From NCBI RefSeq assembly GCF_000234355.1, contig NZ_AGQV01000001.1, positions 682,001-746,000 on the forward strand: 64,000 nt of DNA, read 5' to 3'. The position numbers and the translations under genes are program-made. This DNA is from Gluconobacter morbifer G707 (GTDB taxonomy: Bacteria; Pseudomonadota; Alphaproteobacteria; Acetobacterales; Acetobacteraceae). Positions 53,623 to 62,561 of the stretch are shown here, one piece after another (positions within the stretch are counted from its first letter, which is position 1; the number at the start of each line of letters is the position of its first letter). A model generated the notes under the pieces. It was not told the DNA's origin. It saw only the letters and a list, made by a program, of their open reading frames with translations, and did no database searches.

Positions 53623-54138
53623 TCACGGAACCAGCAGCGTGGCAGCCCTGACGGTGGACGGGCGCACATCCAGCCAGCCTCCTTCAAATCCAAGCATAGT
53701 CAGGCCTGCAAGGGGGTACCCCCTTTGCAGCGCCGCAAATGACGGATGCTGCAGCGCGGCAGTCCCGACAAGATCCATCGCAAGCGCCCCGATGGACGGA
53801 TTGTGCCCGACCAGAAGAAGCGTCTGGACTTCATCTTCCGTACCGTGAATCAGGCGGTACAGTCCGTCGGGGTCGGTATGATAGATGCCGTCCTCGAAAA
53901 CGGGGGCAGGCGCGGCCTCTAGCGCTTCCAGAGCCGCCTGTGCGGTCTGACGGGTCCGGACGGCCGGGCTGCACAACACTTTCATCGGGCGTGCCGGTGC
54001 GAGAGCCGCCAGCTTCCGGCCGATGCTGCGGGCCTGCTCCAAGCCTGTGGCGGTCAGTGGCCGGGCCCGGTCTCCTTCTTCCGTCGGGACATGGGGGACA
54101 GCCTGGGCGTGACGCAGGATCAGAAGCTGGCGGGTCAT
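53623..54138 (-). CDS. SixA-type phosphohistidine phosphatase
   Basis: A 171-residue histidine phosphatase family protein. The catalytic RHx motif is at the N-terminus (LILRHAQA, R9-H10), with TGLEQARSIG, SPAVRTRQTA and LLVGHNPS, as in SixA, which removes phosphate from histidine in phosphorelays or the PTS. Short length and the lack of insertion loops favour SixA over phosphoglycerate mutases. It is downstream of a chorismate mutase gene with two bases between. Confidence 0.88.
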   Translation of the reverse strand: MTRQLLILRHAQAVPHVPTEEGDRARPLTATGLEQARSIGRKLAALAPARPMKVLCSPAVRTRQTAQAALEALEAAPAPVFEDGIYHTDPDGLYRLIHGTEDEVQTLLLVGHNPSIGALAMDLVGTAALQHPSFAALQRGYPLAGLTMLGFEGGWLDVRPSTVRAATLLVP

Positions 54139-54140
54139 GG

Positions 54141-54458
54141 TCAGGTTCCTCCGTTATTCCTGCTGTTGGCCGCAATGGCCTCATGATGACGGATCACTTC
54201 CCGGATGATGAATGCAAGAAACTTTTCCGCGAAATCAGGGTCCAGATGGGCTTCTTTCGCCAGATGTCTCAGGCGTTCGATCTGGCGGTTTTCGCGTGCC
54301 GGGTCGGCAGGTGGCAGGTGAGAACGGGCCTTGAGTCTGCCGACATCCTGCGTGCAGCGGAAACGTTCGGCCAGCATGTAGATGAGAGCAGCGTCGATAT
54401 TGTCGATACTGGCGCGCAGGTGTTCCAGTTCAGCCTGGGCGGAATGGTCAGGGTTCAT
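54141..54458 (-). CDS. Chorismate mutase (AroQ type)
   Basis: A 105-residue all-helical chorismate mutase that makes prephenate. LRASIDNIDAALIYMLAERF is helix 1 with the conserved Arg and Asp, VGRLKAR the second Arg/Lys site, and REVIRHHE the C-terminal helix. Length and pattern match the small stand-alone alphaproteobacterial form. The start overlaps the end of the metallophosphatase gene by 11 bases. Confidence 0.88.
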   Translation of the reverse strand: MNPDHSAQAELEHLRASIDNIDAALIYMLAERFRCTQDVGRLKARSHLPPADPARENRQIERLRHLAKEAHLDPDFAEKFLAFIIREVIRHHEAIAANSRNNGGT

Positions 54459-55134
54459 TGATGTCGATCCATGCAAGATGGCCGCCTTTTCCGGCGCCGA
54501 GGTCGGTGAAAACGGCCGTTCCTCCCAGTCGCCCCGTGCGGCGCCAGGGACGTCCGTCCGTGGAACGGCGGTCATGGCCGACATAGACCGTCATCCCCTC
54601 AGGGATGCGGTTGATCCAGGTCAGGCGGCGTTCGGGATATCCGTCCGGCTGCATGCGGCCGGTCGTTTCTCCAAAGAGAGCACGGGAGAGGGGTGCTGAC
54701 ATTTCGCCCAGACCCGGCAGGGGGGACTGGGACAGCATGGCCGTATGGAAGCCGCCATGTACGAACAGGGAGCGCCCGAGCCGCAGCCAGGTCGGCGCGC
54801 GCAGGATGGCTTCATAGGCCTTGTGCGGCAGGTCCCCGTATTCGGGCAGAAAGATCTGGCGAAGGGTTTCTTCCAGCGGAGGGTCATGACGCAGCCGCCG
54901 CCCTTCCAGCGCCCGGCCGAGCTTGCGGTCATGATTGCCGAGAATGAACAGGCCCCGCTGTGATTCCAGCAGGTCGATCATCAGTTCCATCGTTCCCGCG
55001 CTGTCCGGACCATGATCGACCAGGTCACCAAGCTGGATGACAAACCGTTCCGTGGCGGTGGCATGACGGAAAGGGTGGAGATCACCATGAACGTCCCCGA
55101 CCACACGAATCCCGTGTTCACGGATTCGTGTCAT
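54448..55134 (-). CDS. Metallophosphatase, PP2A/ApaH-like
   Basis: A 228-residue calcineurin-type phosphatase: GDVHGDL, QLGDLVDHGPDS, ILGNHDRKL, FVHGGFH and VYVGHDRR give all five metal and phosphate motifs. This bacterial group acts on phosphoserine/threonine or bis-nucleosyl tetraphosphates, and the substrate here cannot be told. It starts in the gap after smc, on the same strand, and overlaps the chorismate mutase gene. Confidence 0.88.
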   Translation of the reverse strand: MTRIREHGIRVVGDVHGDLHPFRHATATERFVIQLGDLVDHGPDSAGTMELMIDLLESQRGLFILGNHDRKLGRALEGRRLRHDPPLEETLRQIFLPEYGDLPHKAYEAILRAPTWLRLGRSLFVHGGFHTAMLSQSPLPGLGEMSAPLSRALFGETTGRMQPDGYPERRLTWINRIPEGMTVYVGHDRRSTDGRPWRRTGRLGGTAVFTDLGAGKGGHLAWIDINEP

Positions 55135-55245
55135 GATGGTGTCGGGAAGGGGCGGGTCAGCGAAAATGGTGTGTCCTCTCAGATTGTCCTTCTATCAAAC
55201 GGCCAGAACGAAGGAAGGTCAATTTTCCATTGCAGAAAAAAGACC

Positions 55246-58200
55246 TTACCCCTCCACCAGGGCTGCTGCATGGCCCAGATCGACGGACAGGACACGACTG
55301 ACGCCGCGCTCCTGCATCGTTACGCCATAGAGCCGGTCCATGTGGGCCATGGTGAGCTGATGATGGGTGACAACCAGAAAACGCGTACCGGCTTCCTTTG
55401 TCATGTCTGCCAGCAGGGAACAGAACCGTTCCACATTGGCGTCATCCAGCGGCGCATCCACTTCGTCGAGAACGCAGATCGGTGCGGGATTGCAGCGGAA
55501 CGTCGCGAAGATCAGGGATAGCGCGGTCAGGGCCTGTTCTCCACCTGAGAGAAGGGAGAGCGTCGAGAGCTTCTTTCCGGGTGGCTGGGCGAAGATTTCC
55601 AGCCCGGCTTCCAGCGGGTCATCACTGCCGACCATGCCCAGATGGGCCTTTCCACCACCAAACATACGAGTGAAAAGTGACTGGAAATGCCGGTCCACCT
55701 CGGTGAAGACAGCGAGAAGCCGTTCCCGCCCTTCCTTGTTGATCGTCCCGATCCCGCCGCGCAGGCGGTTGATGGCCGCCGTCAGTTCGGCATGTTCGCG
55801 CGCGATTGTTTCGGCTGTTTCCCGGGCTTCTTCGAATTCGAGTTCCGCACGCAGGTTGACGGCGCCCAGATCTTCACGCTCGCGGGTGAGGCGGGAAAGA
55901 CGCCGACGCGTGGATGTTTCAGCCTGTTCCGACAGGTCAGACGGATATGCTCCCCCAACGGGTGGTGCGCTTTCCGCCAGTAGCCGTTCCCGTGAGGCCT
56001 GCGCCTGCTCCGCGCGCTCCGTCAGACGGGCAATGGCTTCACGGGCAGATGACAGCGCCTGTTCGGCCGTGCGGCGGCGCTCCTGTGCGTCCTGTCCGGC
56101 CTGATCCGTCGCCTCGTCGCGTGCCCGTGCCGCGTCATAGGACGTCTGTGCCGCGGCCAGTTCATGTTCCTGACGGCTGAATGCGTCTTCGAGCTGCGGC
56201 GGAATGGCTGAGGCTGAGGCATGGGCTTCGCGCAGATGGGCTTCCCGCGTCGTCAGGTCGGCCTGCGTCTGGCTCAGGGTCTGCAACCGGCTTTCCAGAT
56301 CGGTCAGCCGGCTGCGCAGGGCGGTGAGGGCGCCAGTGATCCGGACGTCCTCGAGTGAAATCCGGGAACGCTCTTCCTGCGAGGTTCTGAGGGCCTCGCG
56401 TGTCCGGGCAAGGTTCCCGCTTGCGGACAGGGTCTTCCGTTCCAGCAAGGCAGGGTCCGGACGGGAAGCAATGTCCTGCTGCTGCTGGTGTCGCTGCCGC
56501 TCCAGCGTCGCCACCAGCTGTTGCAGTTCGGCCGCACGCGGCAGCAGGGCCTTTTGGTGGGCCAGAAGTGTCGTGGCGGACTGGTCAAGCGCATGAAGCT
56601 CCTGCGTATGGCGCTCGGCGATCTGCTGGCTTTTGGTGGCTTCGGTGGCATGATGCCGTGCCTGCTGTTGCCACGTCTCATAGGCCTCCCATGCTGTCCG
56701 GGCGCGTTCTGTCAGATGTGGCAGATCGGGGCGGTCCGTCGTCTGCAACAGGTCCTCAAGCTGGGCGTGGAGAGCATTTTTCTCCTGCGTTAGACGGTTC
56801 AGCCCGGCTTCCAGATCCGTCAGGCGGTTCCGGGCAGTGTCATGGCGCAGAACCGCCTGATCCAGTTGCCGCAGGGTCTGTTCCTGCATGTCGCGTGCGG
56901 TCTGGGCCGTACGGGTTGCCCCGGCAAGATCCTGACGCGCCTTTTCGGCCGCGGCTGCGCAGCGCTCCGCCGTCTCCGTCAAGACATTAGGGGAAGGGTG
57001 CGCGGTAAGGTCTGCCTGTGCCTGCTGCTGGTTTTGGGTCTGGGAGGCATATCCTTCGCGGGCCTCCTCAAGCTGTGTCCTGGCCTGTTCCCACTGTGTC
57101 CGGGTCAGGCTGTCCTGCTGCGCCAGTCGGGAGGCGACGGTCCGGGCCTCGGCAAGGGCAGGCTCCAGAGCGGAGCGTTCCTTCCGGCAGTCATCCAGAG
57201 CACAAATTGCCACCTTCCGGGCCCTGTCTGCCGTCTGGCTGGCCTGTTCCAGTTCCGGCCGCCTTGCCTCAAAAGTGGCCAGACGCGCCCGGATGTCATT
57301 CAGGCGCTGGCGCTGCTCCAGCCTGGCTATTCCGGCATCGGGCGCGTTGGCGGCGCGGACAAACCCGTCCCAGCGCCAGAACGCCCCGTTCCGACAGACC
57401 AGCGCCTGCCCGGAGCAGAGATTTTTCTGAAGGGCGGGGCCTTTTGCCGGATCATCCAGAAGGAAAACGGCACTCAGGCACCGTGACAGTGCGTCAGGAT
57501 AGTCCAGCAGGGACGCAAGAGAGGGATATCCGGCAAAAGGAGAGCCTTCCATGGCCGGGAGGGTGTACCAGCGCCTGTCCGCTGCAATCCGCTCCGGCGC
57601 GAGGGACGCATCCAGCCCATCTGCCAGAGCCGTCGCAACGGCCCGGACCAGATCGGGCGGGATCTCCAGCGCCGCATCCACCGGATCCGGCTGCGCCGCA
57701 ACGGCGGCAAGGGTTTCGGCCAGTCCCTCCGCTTCGCCCGTGGCGCGGAGGATATCCGTTTCAAGTGTCGTCAGGGCCTGCCGGGCGGCGTTATCCTGCT
57801 CCGTGGCTACAGTCACAGCTGTCTCGGAACGCCGGATGGTCTCCTGCAGGGCTGTCAGGCGGGCTTCAAGATCTGCGACCTGTCCATGCGCCTCTGTCCG
57901 TTGCTCTTCGGGAAGAAGCGCCTTCCGGGTTCGATCCTCTTCCGTCGTCAGGGTATCGAGCCTGCGCCGGGCCTGTTCCAGAGCCTGCGTGGCCTGCTCC
58001 TGTGCGCGGGTCAGGGCGCGGTGGCGCTGGATACCTTCCTCGGCTTTCGCCCGGGCTTCAAGCCAGGCCGTATTGGCCTCATCCTGAATGCGGCGCGCAT
58101 TGTCCTCGGCTATGCGGGCCTGTTCAAGCTGTGCGTTCGTATCGTCCCGGGCCTGTTCAAAGGCCTGACGCTGTTCTGGTGACAGCAGGGCGGAGCGTGC

Positions 58201-59769
58201 CTGAAGGGCCGCGTTTCCGTCTTCCCCGAGGCGGACTTCAATGCCTTGAAGACGCTCGCGCAGATCCGCTTCCGCCCTGGTCAGGCTGTCGCTTTTCTGC
58301 TGCCCTTCCGTAAAGGCGCGGGCTTCCAGCTCCATGGTCAGCCGCGCTTCCTGCAATGCCGTTGCAGAGGCGGCGGCATTCTGCCGGGCCACTTCGGCCT
58401 GCTCCAGCGCAAGGGTAGTCTGGTCGCGCAGGGTTTGCAGCGCGGCATCATCGGGCCGATCGCGTTCCAGCGTGGCCAGTTCGTCCTGTACGGCCTGCAA
58501 TGCACCGGTTTCCGTACTCAGGCGGGTGGTCAGGGCATCAAGTGCGCTCATCAGCCCGTCACGGCGGATGATTTCGGCATCCCGCAGTCGGATGGCTGTT
58601 TCCAGTGCGGCTGCTTCGTCGTGTTCCTGCTTGCTCAGGCGCGCGCCGTCTGCTTCAGCGTTCTGCCGGCGAGCCGGTAGCGCGGCATTCTCGGCATCCA
58701 GTGCAGCAAGGTCTGTGCGGCCGGTTTCAATGGCTGCCGCGATTTCCTCGCACTGTTCCGTGGTCTGTGCCAGATCAGCCTGAGCCTGTTGCAGGCGCTC
58801 CAGCGCTTCGCGTTCAGCCTGTCCTGCACGGTCCATTTCCGCCCGTGCTGTCTCGGAGCGGAGTTTCAGCCGTTCCAGCACCGTACGCAGGCGATCCGTT
58901 TCCTCACGGGCATAGGGGGCCGTCTTGCGGACCTCGAATTCGGCAATGGTAGCCTGCTCCGCGTCATACTCGGCTTTTTTCAGGGCCTCGCGTGCTTTGG
59001 CCAGATCATCGCGACTGCGCTGGATAGCCAGATTGGCGCGCGCATGGAGCAGGGCATGAAGCTGTGTTTCCGTATCACGCAGCTTTTCGGAGATTTCTCG
59101 GTATTTCCGGGCCTGAACCGTCTGGCCTTCCAGACTTTCCAAGCGTTCTTCGATCTGAAGTCGCAGGTCTTCTGCGCGGGAGAGGTTGGTCTCCGTCTGG
59201 CGCAGTTTGAGTTCTGCATCATGTCTGCGGGCATGGAGCCCGGTGATGCCCGCGGCTTCTTCCAGCAGAAGACGGCGCTCTTCCGGCTTGGCGGCAATGA
59301 GCTGCCCTACGCGGTTCTGACTGACAATGGCAGAACTGCGGGCGCCGGAGGCCAGGTCGGCAAAGAGGGTCTGGACATCCCGCGCCCGCATGACGCGACC
59401 GTTGATGCGGTATTCACTGCCCGAGCCGCGTTCCGCCCGGCGTGAGATTTCCAGTTCATCGGCATTCTGGAACGGGGCGGGAGCCAGACCAGCCGCGCCC
59501 GTCAGGCTGAGCGTGACCTGTGCGATGTTCCGGGCCGACCGTGCGCCCGTCCCGGCAAAGATCAGGTCATCGAGTTCTCCGCCGCGCAGGGCCCGGGCGG
59601 ACGTTTCGCCCATGGCCCAGCGCAGCCCTTCAACCACGTTCGATTTCCCGCAGCCGTTCGGACCGATGATTCCGGTCAGGCCTGGGAGAATATCGAGGCG
59701 CACCTCATCGGCGAAGCTCTTGAAGCCACCGATCGTCAGGCGGCTGATCGTCGTATCGTGATGCGACAT
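55246..59769 (-). CDS. smc: Chromosome segregation protein SMC, unusually long
   Basis: A 1507-residue SMC ATPase. Walker A GPNGCGKSN is at 36-44, the ABC signature LSGGEQ at about 1407 and Walker B VLDEVDAP near 1436. Two long coiled-coil arms, rich in Ala, Gln, Glu and Arg, flank an alphaproteobacterial-type hinge at about 700-800 (GLDASLAPERI through LCSGQALVCRNGAFWRWDG). Typical SMCs have about 1150-1200 residues, so each arm is perhaps 150 residues longer. It organises the chromosome with ScpA and ScpB, not encoded here. DsbA-like genes lie upstream. Confidence 0.95.
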   Translation of the reverse strand: MSHHDTTISRLTIGGFKSFADEVRLDILPGLTGIIGPNGCGKSNVVEGLRWAMGETSARALRGGELDDLIFAGTGARSARNIAQVTLSLTGAAGLAPAPFQNADELEISRRAERGSGSEYRINGRVMRARDVQTLFADLASGARSSAIVSQNRVGQLIAAKPEERRLLLEEAAGITGLHARRHDAELKLRQTETNLSRAEDLRLQIEERLESLEGQTVQARKYREISEKLRDTETQLHALLHARANLAIQRSRDDLAKAREALKKAEYDAEQATIAEFEVRKTAPYAREETDRLRTVLERLKLRSETARAEMDRAGQAEREALERLQQAQADLAQTTEQCEEIAAAIETGRTDLAALDAENAALPARRQNAEADGARLSKQEHDEAAALETAIRLRDAEIIRRDGLMSALDALTTRLSTETGALQAVQDELATLERDRPDDAALQTLRDQTTLALEQAEVARQNAAASATALQEARLTMELEARAFTEGQQKSDSLTRAEADLRERLQGIEVRLGEDGNAALQARSALLSPEQRQAFEQARDDTNAQLEQARIAEDNARRIQDEANTAWLEARAKAEEGIQRHRALTRAQEQATQALEQARRRLDTLTTEEDRTRKALLPEEQRTEAHGQVADLEARLTALQETIRRSETAVTVATEQDNAARQALTTLETDILRATGEAEGLAETLAAVAAQPDPVDAALEIPPDLVRAVATALADGLDASLAPERIAADRRWYTLPAMEGSPFAGYPSLASLLDYPDALSRCLSAVFLLDDPAKGPALQKNLCSGQALVCRNGAFWRWDGFVRAANAPDAGIARLEQRQRLNDIRARLATFEARRPELEQASQTADRARKVAICALDDCRKERSALEPALAEARTVASRLAQQDSLTRTQWEQARTQLEEAREGYASQTQNQQQAQADLTAHPSPNVLTETAERCAAAAEKARQDLAGATRTAQTARDMQEQTLRQLDQAVLRHDTARNRLTDLEAGLNRLTQEKNALHAQLEDLLQTTDRPDLPHLTERARTAWEAYETWQQQARHHATEATKSQQIAERHTQELHALDQSATTLLAHQKALLPRAAELQQLVATLERQRHQQQQDIASRPDPALLERKTLSASGNLARTREALRTSQEERSRISLEDVRITGALTALRSRLTDLESRLQTLSQTQADLTTREAHLREAHASASAIPPQLEDAFSRQEHELAAAQTSYDAARARDEATDQAGQDAQERRRTAEQALSSAREAIARLTERAEQAQASRERLLAESAPPVGGAYPSDLSEQAETSTRRRLSRLTREREDLGAVNLRAELEFEEARETAETIAREHAELTAAINRLRGGIGTINKEGRERLLAVFTEVDRHFQSLFTRMFGGGKAHLGMVGSDDPLEAGLEIFAQPPGKKLSTLSLLSGGEQALTALSLIFATFRCNPAPICVLDEVDAPLDDANVERFCSLLADMTKEAGTRFLVVTHHQLTMAHMDRLYGVTMQERGVSRVLSVDLGHAAALVEG

Positions 59770-59799
59770 CGTGGAAACAGGAAAATGTCAGCTGCTGAA

Positions 59800-60438
59800 T
59801 CAGGTTGCCTTGGCAACCAGATCAGCAAATTTCTCGTAGGTTTCCGGATCCTGATCGTAATGCGTGTTATTGAAGCGGAAATAGGGCGTACCCTGGATGC
59901 TGTACGTGTCGGAGTCCTTCTGGACCTGCGTGAACAGGGCCTGCGCGAAGGCCTTGTCATCATGGATGGCCTGGAACTGGGATGCGGAAATACCCGCAAG
60001 TGCGGACATCTGCTGAAGCCGCTGCATGGGATCGCCTCCCGAGGCGAATGCCCACTGCATCTGGCTGGAGAACAGGGCCTCCAAGAAGGGGACATACCGG
60101 TCCTGTGGCAGGGAGCGGGCCACCATCGCTGCTGTCAGGCCGACCTGGTCACCACAGAAATCATGAAACTGGTAACGGATCTTGCCCGTATCGATCAGCT
60201 GTTCCTTGACCTTTGGGAACTCTTCTGTCGCGAAATGGGCGCAGTGCGTACAGGTCAGGGAAAACCATTCCTGCACGAGGACAGGAGCCTTTGGGTTGCC
60301 GATGATGCGTGGCCCCATCCGGGCATCCGTCGTTGCCGGTGCATCGGTTCCGGCGGCGTGGGCCGCGGTACCCACAAGGGCGAGTGCTGGAGCCGCACTG
60401 ACAAGGAAACGGCGGGAGAGAGTAAAGCGGTCGGTCAT
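59800..60438 (-). CDS. Periplasmic DsbA-like oxidoreductase, first copy
   Basis: A 212-residue exported thioredoxin-fold protein with a twin-Arg-containing signal (SRRFLVSAAPALALVG). The redox motif is CTHC (C63, C66), the DsbA-like insertion is helical, and GTPYFRFN carries the cis-Pro. The neighbouring position to smc is conserved in alphaproteobacteria. It belongs to the same group as the adjacent copy, sharing EWFSLTC-HCAHFA and LIDTGKIRYRFHDF-like stretches. Likely oxidises or isomerises periplasmic disulfides. Confidence 0.9.
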   Translation of the reverse strand: MTDRFTLSRRFLVSAAPALALVGTAAHAAGTDAPATTDARMGPRIIGNPKAPVLVQEWFSLTCTHCAHFATEEFPKVKEQLIDTGKIRYQFHDFCGDQVGLTAAMVARSLPQDRYVPFLEALFSSQMQWAFASGGDPMQRLQQMSALAGISASQFQAIHDDKAFAQALFTQVQKDSDTYSIQGTPYFRFNNTHYDQDPETYEKFADLVAKAT

Positions 60439-61071
60439 TCAGGAAGCCTTTGCTACTGCCTGCGCGAAATCGTCGTAGCTGCGTACCACATCCGGCGCAG
60501 GTTTATCATTGAAGCGGAAATAGGGCGTTCCCTTGATTTGAAGGAATGCGCCATCCCGGTCCTGCCGGTTCACGATGGCCTCACGCAGGGCGTTATCCGC
60601 ATTGATCTTGTCAAACTCGGCAGAACCGATGCCGGCCAGAGCCGCACGTTTTTTCAGTTCTGCCACCGGATCGATATCCCGGGCGAACGCCCACTGATCC
60701 TGGTTCACCAGCAGATCCTGCACGAACGGCTCATAGCGCTCGGCGGGGAGGGAGCGCGCCACCATAGCCGCGAGCAGCGCGACCTGATCGAGCGGAAAAT
60801 CGTGAAAGCGGTAACGGATCTTGCCCGTATCGATCAGCTGCTTCTGGATCTGCGGAAAAATTTCCTTGGCGAAATGAGCGCAGTGTGAACAGGTCAGGGA
60901 GAACCATTCCTCCACCAGCACTTTCGCATCCGGTGCGCCAAGCATCCGTGGTCCCATCCGTGGATCGCCGGGGGGCAGACTGTCCGCCTTTGCGGCGGGA
61001 AGGGCAGCGACAGCCACGATGGCGGGCCCGGAGGTAAGGAAAGCACGACGGCCGAAAGACCCGGATGGCAT
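60439..61071 (-). CDS. Periplasmic DsbA-like oxidoreductase, second copy
   Basis: A 210-residue paralogue of the adjacent gene with the same signal type (GRRAFLTSGPAIVAVAALPAAKA), redox motif CSHC (C61, C64) and GTPYFRFN loop. Its stop lies directly before the ATG of the first copy. ATG 61071 has GGAG about 9 bases upstream; a GTG at 61110 would give a longer N-terminus. The two proteins are clearly a tandem duplication. Confidence 0.9.
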   Translation of the reverse strand: MPSGSFGRRAFLTSGPAIVAVAALPAAKADSLPPGDPRMGPRMLGAPDAKVLVEEWFSLTCSHCAHFAKEIFPQIQKQLIDTGKIRYRFHDFPLDQVALLAAMVARSLPAERYEPFVQDLLVNQDQWAFARDIDPVAELKKRAALAGIGSAEFDKINADNALREAIVNRQDRDGAFLQIKGTPYFRFNDKPAPDVVRSYDDFAQAVAKAS

Positions 61072-61131
61072 GAGGCAACGCTCCGATTGAAGGTGATCCT
61101 GAATACTCACAACGCCGAACGGCCGCGGGCG

Positions 61132-62073
61132 TCAAGACCCGCGCTCGTCCTCCTGTGTGCGTGGTGTGGGCAGAGGCTTCTTTTCCCAGCCTTCCGGCAC
61201 CCGGATCCGCAGGGCGCGGATATGGCGTGCATCCGCGTCCAGAACCCGGAATTCCAGTCCGCTTTCATGGGTCAGGACTTCATCCCGGGCTGGAACATGC
61301 TCAGCCAGACGGAAGACAAGCCCGCCAACTGTCTCGATTTCCGCTTCCCGTTCCGCATCCGTCAGAACTGCTCCAAGCCGCTCTTCAAGCTGGCGGATCG
61401 GCAGACGGGCATCGATGTCGAAGGAACCGTCAGGCCGTTCGACCCAGGCTGTCGTGACCGGATCGTCGTGCTCGTCGGAAATATCTCCCACGATCGTCTC
61501 GATCAGGTCCTCGATCGTCACAAGTCCGTCAATGCTGCCATATTCGTCAATGACAAGCGCCATGTGCATCTGCCGCTGCCGCATCTGAAGCAGCAGGTCC
61601 AGCACAGGAATGGTCGGGGCGATCATCAGGGGCTGACGCAGGAGCGGGCGTATGTCGAAGGCCTGCGGGTCTCCGACATACGCGATCAGATCCTTCACGT
61701 GGATCATGCCCGCAATGTCATCGAGCTGTCCGCGATAGACCGGAAGCCGGGAGTGGTTTTCCCGGCGCATCAGATCGAGCGCATCCTCGAAAGAAATGTT
61801 TTCGGGCATTGCGATGATGTCCGCGCGTGGGATCATGACATCATCCGCCGTGATGTCCCGCAGACGGAGCACGTTCATGATGAGCGCGCGTTCCTGCCGG
61901 TCGAGCTCTTCCGTTTCTCCGGCGTCCTCGGTGGGCTGCCCGGCTTCCTGCACGAGCGTCGCGATGGATTCGCGCAGGCCCTGGTCACGGCCTCGACGAC
62001 TGAAAAGGCCAAACAGCCCGCGTGAGCGGCTTTTGCCCTGATCGTCCTGTCGGTCGTTGTTTTCGTCGCTCAT
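61132..62073 (-). CDS. CorC/TlyC-type CBS-domain protein
   Basis: A 313-residue cytosolic protein with two CBS domains (VMIPRADIIAMPENISFEDAL; RQRQMHMALVIDEYGSIDGLVT) and a C-terminal CorC_HlyC domain (DGSFDIDARLPIRQLEERLG). It lacks membrane helices, like CorC. Such proteins are linked to magnesium/cobalt export. The ATG at 62073 overlaps the ybeY stop (ATGA). The order miaB, phoH, ybeY, corC is conserved in proteobacteria; lnt, which often follows, is not next here. Confidence 0.9.
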   Translation of the reverse strand: MSDENNDRQDDQGKSRSRGLFGLFSRRGRDQGLRESIATLVQEAGQPTEDAGETEELDRQERALIMNVLRLRDITADDVMIPRADIIAMPENISFEDALDLMRRENHSRLPVYRGQLDDIAGMIHVKDLIAYVGDPQAFDIRPLLRQPLMIAPTIPVLDLLLQMRQRQMHMALVIDEYGSIDGLVTIEDLIETIVGDISDEHDDPVTTAWVERPDGSFDIDARLPIRQLEERLGAVLTDAEREAEIETVGGLVFRLAEHVPARDEVLTHESGLEFRVLDADARHIRALRIRVPEGWEKKPLPTPRTQEDERGS

Positions 62074-62561
62074 GCCCGGACCTTTCCACCCTGCCGCCAT
62101 GGGTCACCAAACCCGAGCGCACGCATTGTCCGCGTCTCGACGCCCTCCATCTCGCGGGCTTCCCCCGGATGGTGATGATCATAACCTGCCAGATGCAGCA
62201 GGCCATGCACGACAAGATGGGACAGGTGGGCCCGCAGGGAGCGCCGTGCCGCCTGCGCTTCGCGTCGGACGGTTTCATAGGCGAGGATGATGTCCCCGCC
62301 ATGCTGCGGCGAGACAGGCTCGAACGTCAGGACGTTCGTTGGCTTGTTCCGGTTGCGGAAATGGCCGTTGAGCCGCTTCACGACCCGATCGGTCGACAGC
62401 AGGATGGAAGGTGGCGGCGAGACCGCGAAATCCGGCCCGCCCTGGCGCGGAACGGCAGCGATGGCACGCCGGACGACCCGCTCCGTATCAGGGACGGAGG
62501 CGCGCCATCTGGCGTCCTCAATGATGATGTCAGTGCCGGCGTGTGGACTTGGAGGTTCCAT
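62070..62561 (-). CDS. ybeY: Endoribonuclease YbeY
   Basis: A 163-residue metal-dependent RNase needed for 16S rRNA 3' maturation and ribosome quality control. The zinc motif is HLVVHGLLHLAGYDHHH (H-x3-H-x5-H). TNVLTFEP precedes it. ATG 62561 overlaps the end of phoH by 32 bases, typical of coupling, and begins at the conserved region. Genes upstream and downstream are the usual partners. Confidence 0.94.
   Translation of the reverse strand: MEPPSPHAGTDIIIEDARWRASVPDTERVVRRAIAAVPRQGGPDFAVSPPPSILLSTDRVVKRLNGHFRNRNKPTNVLTFEPVSPQHGGDIILAYETVRREAQAARRSLRAHLSHLVVHGLLHLAGYDHHHPGEAREMEGVETRTMRALGFGDPWRQGGKVRA

Noticed and set aside
57018-58313. 431-codon plus-strand frame inside smc
   Set aside because: Antisense of the coiled-coil arms; low-complexity Pro/Ala/Gly/Arg output with no family pattern.
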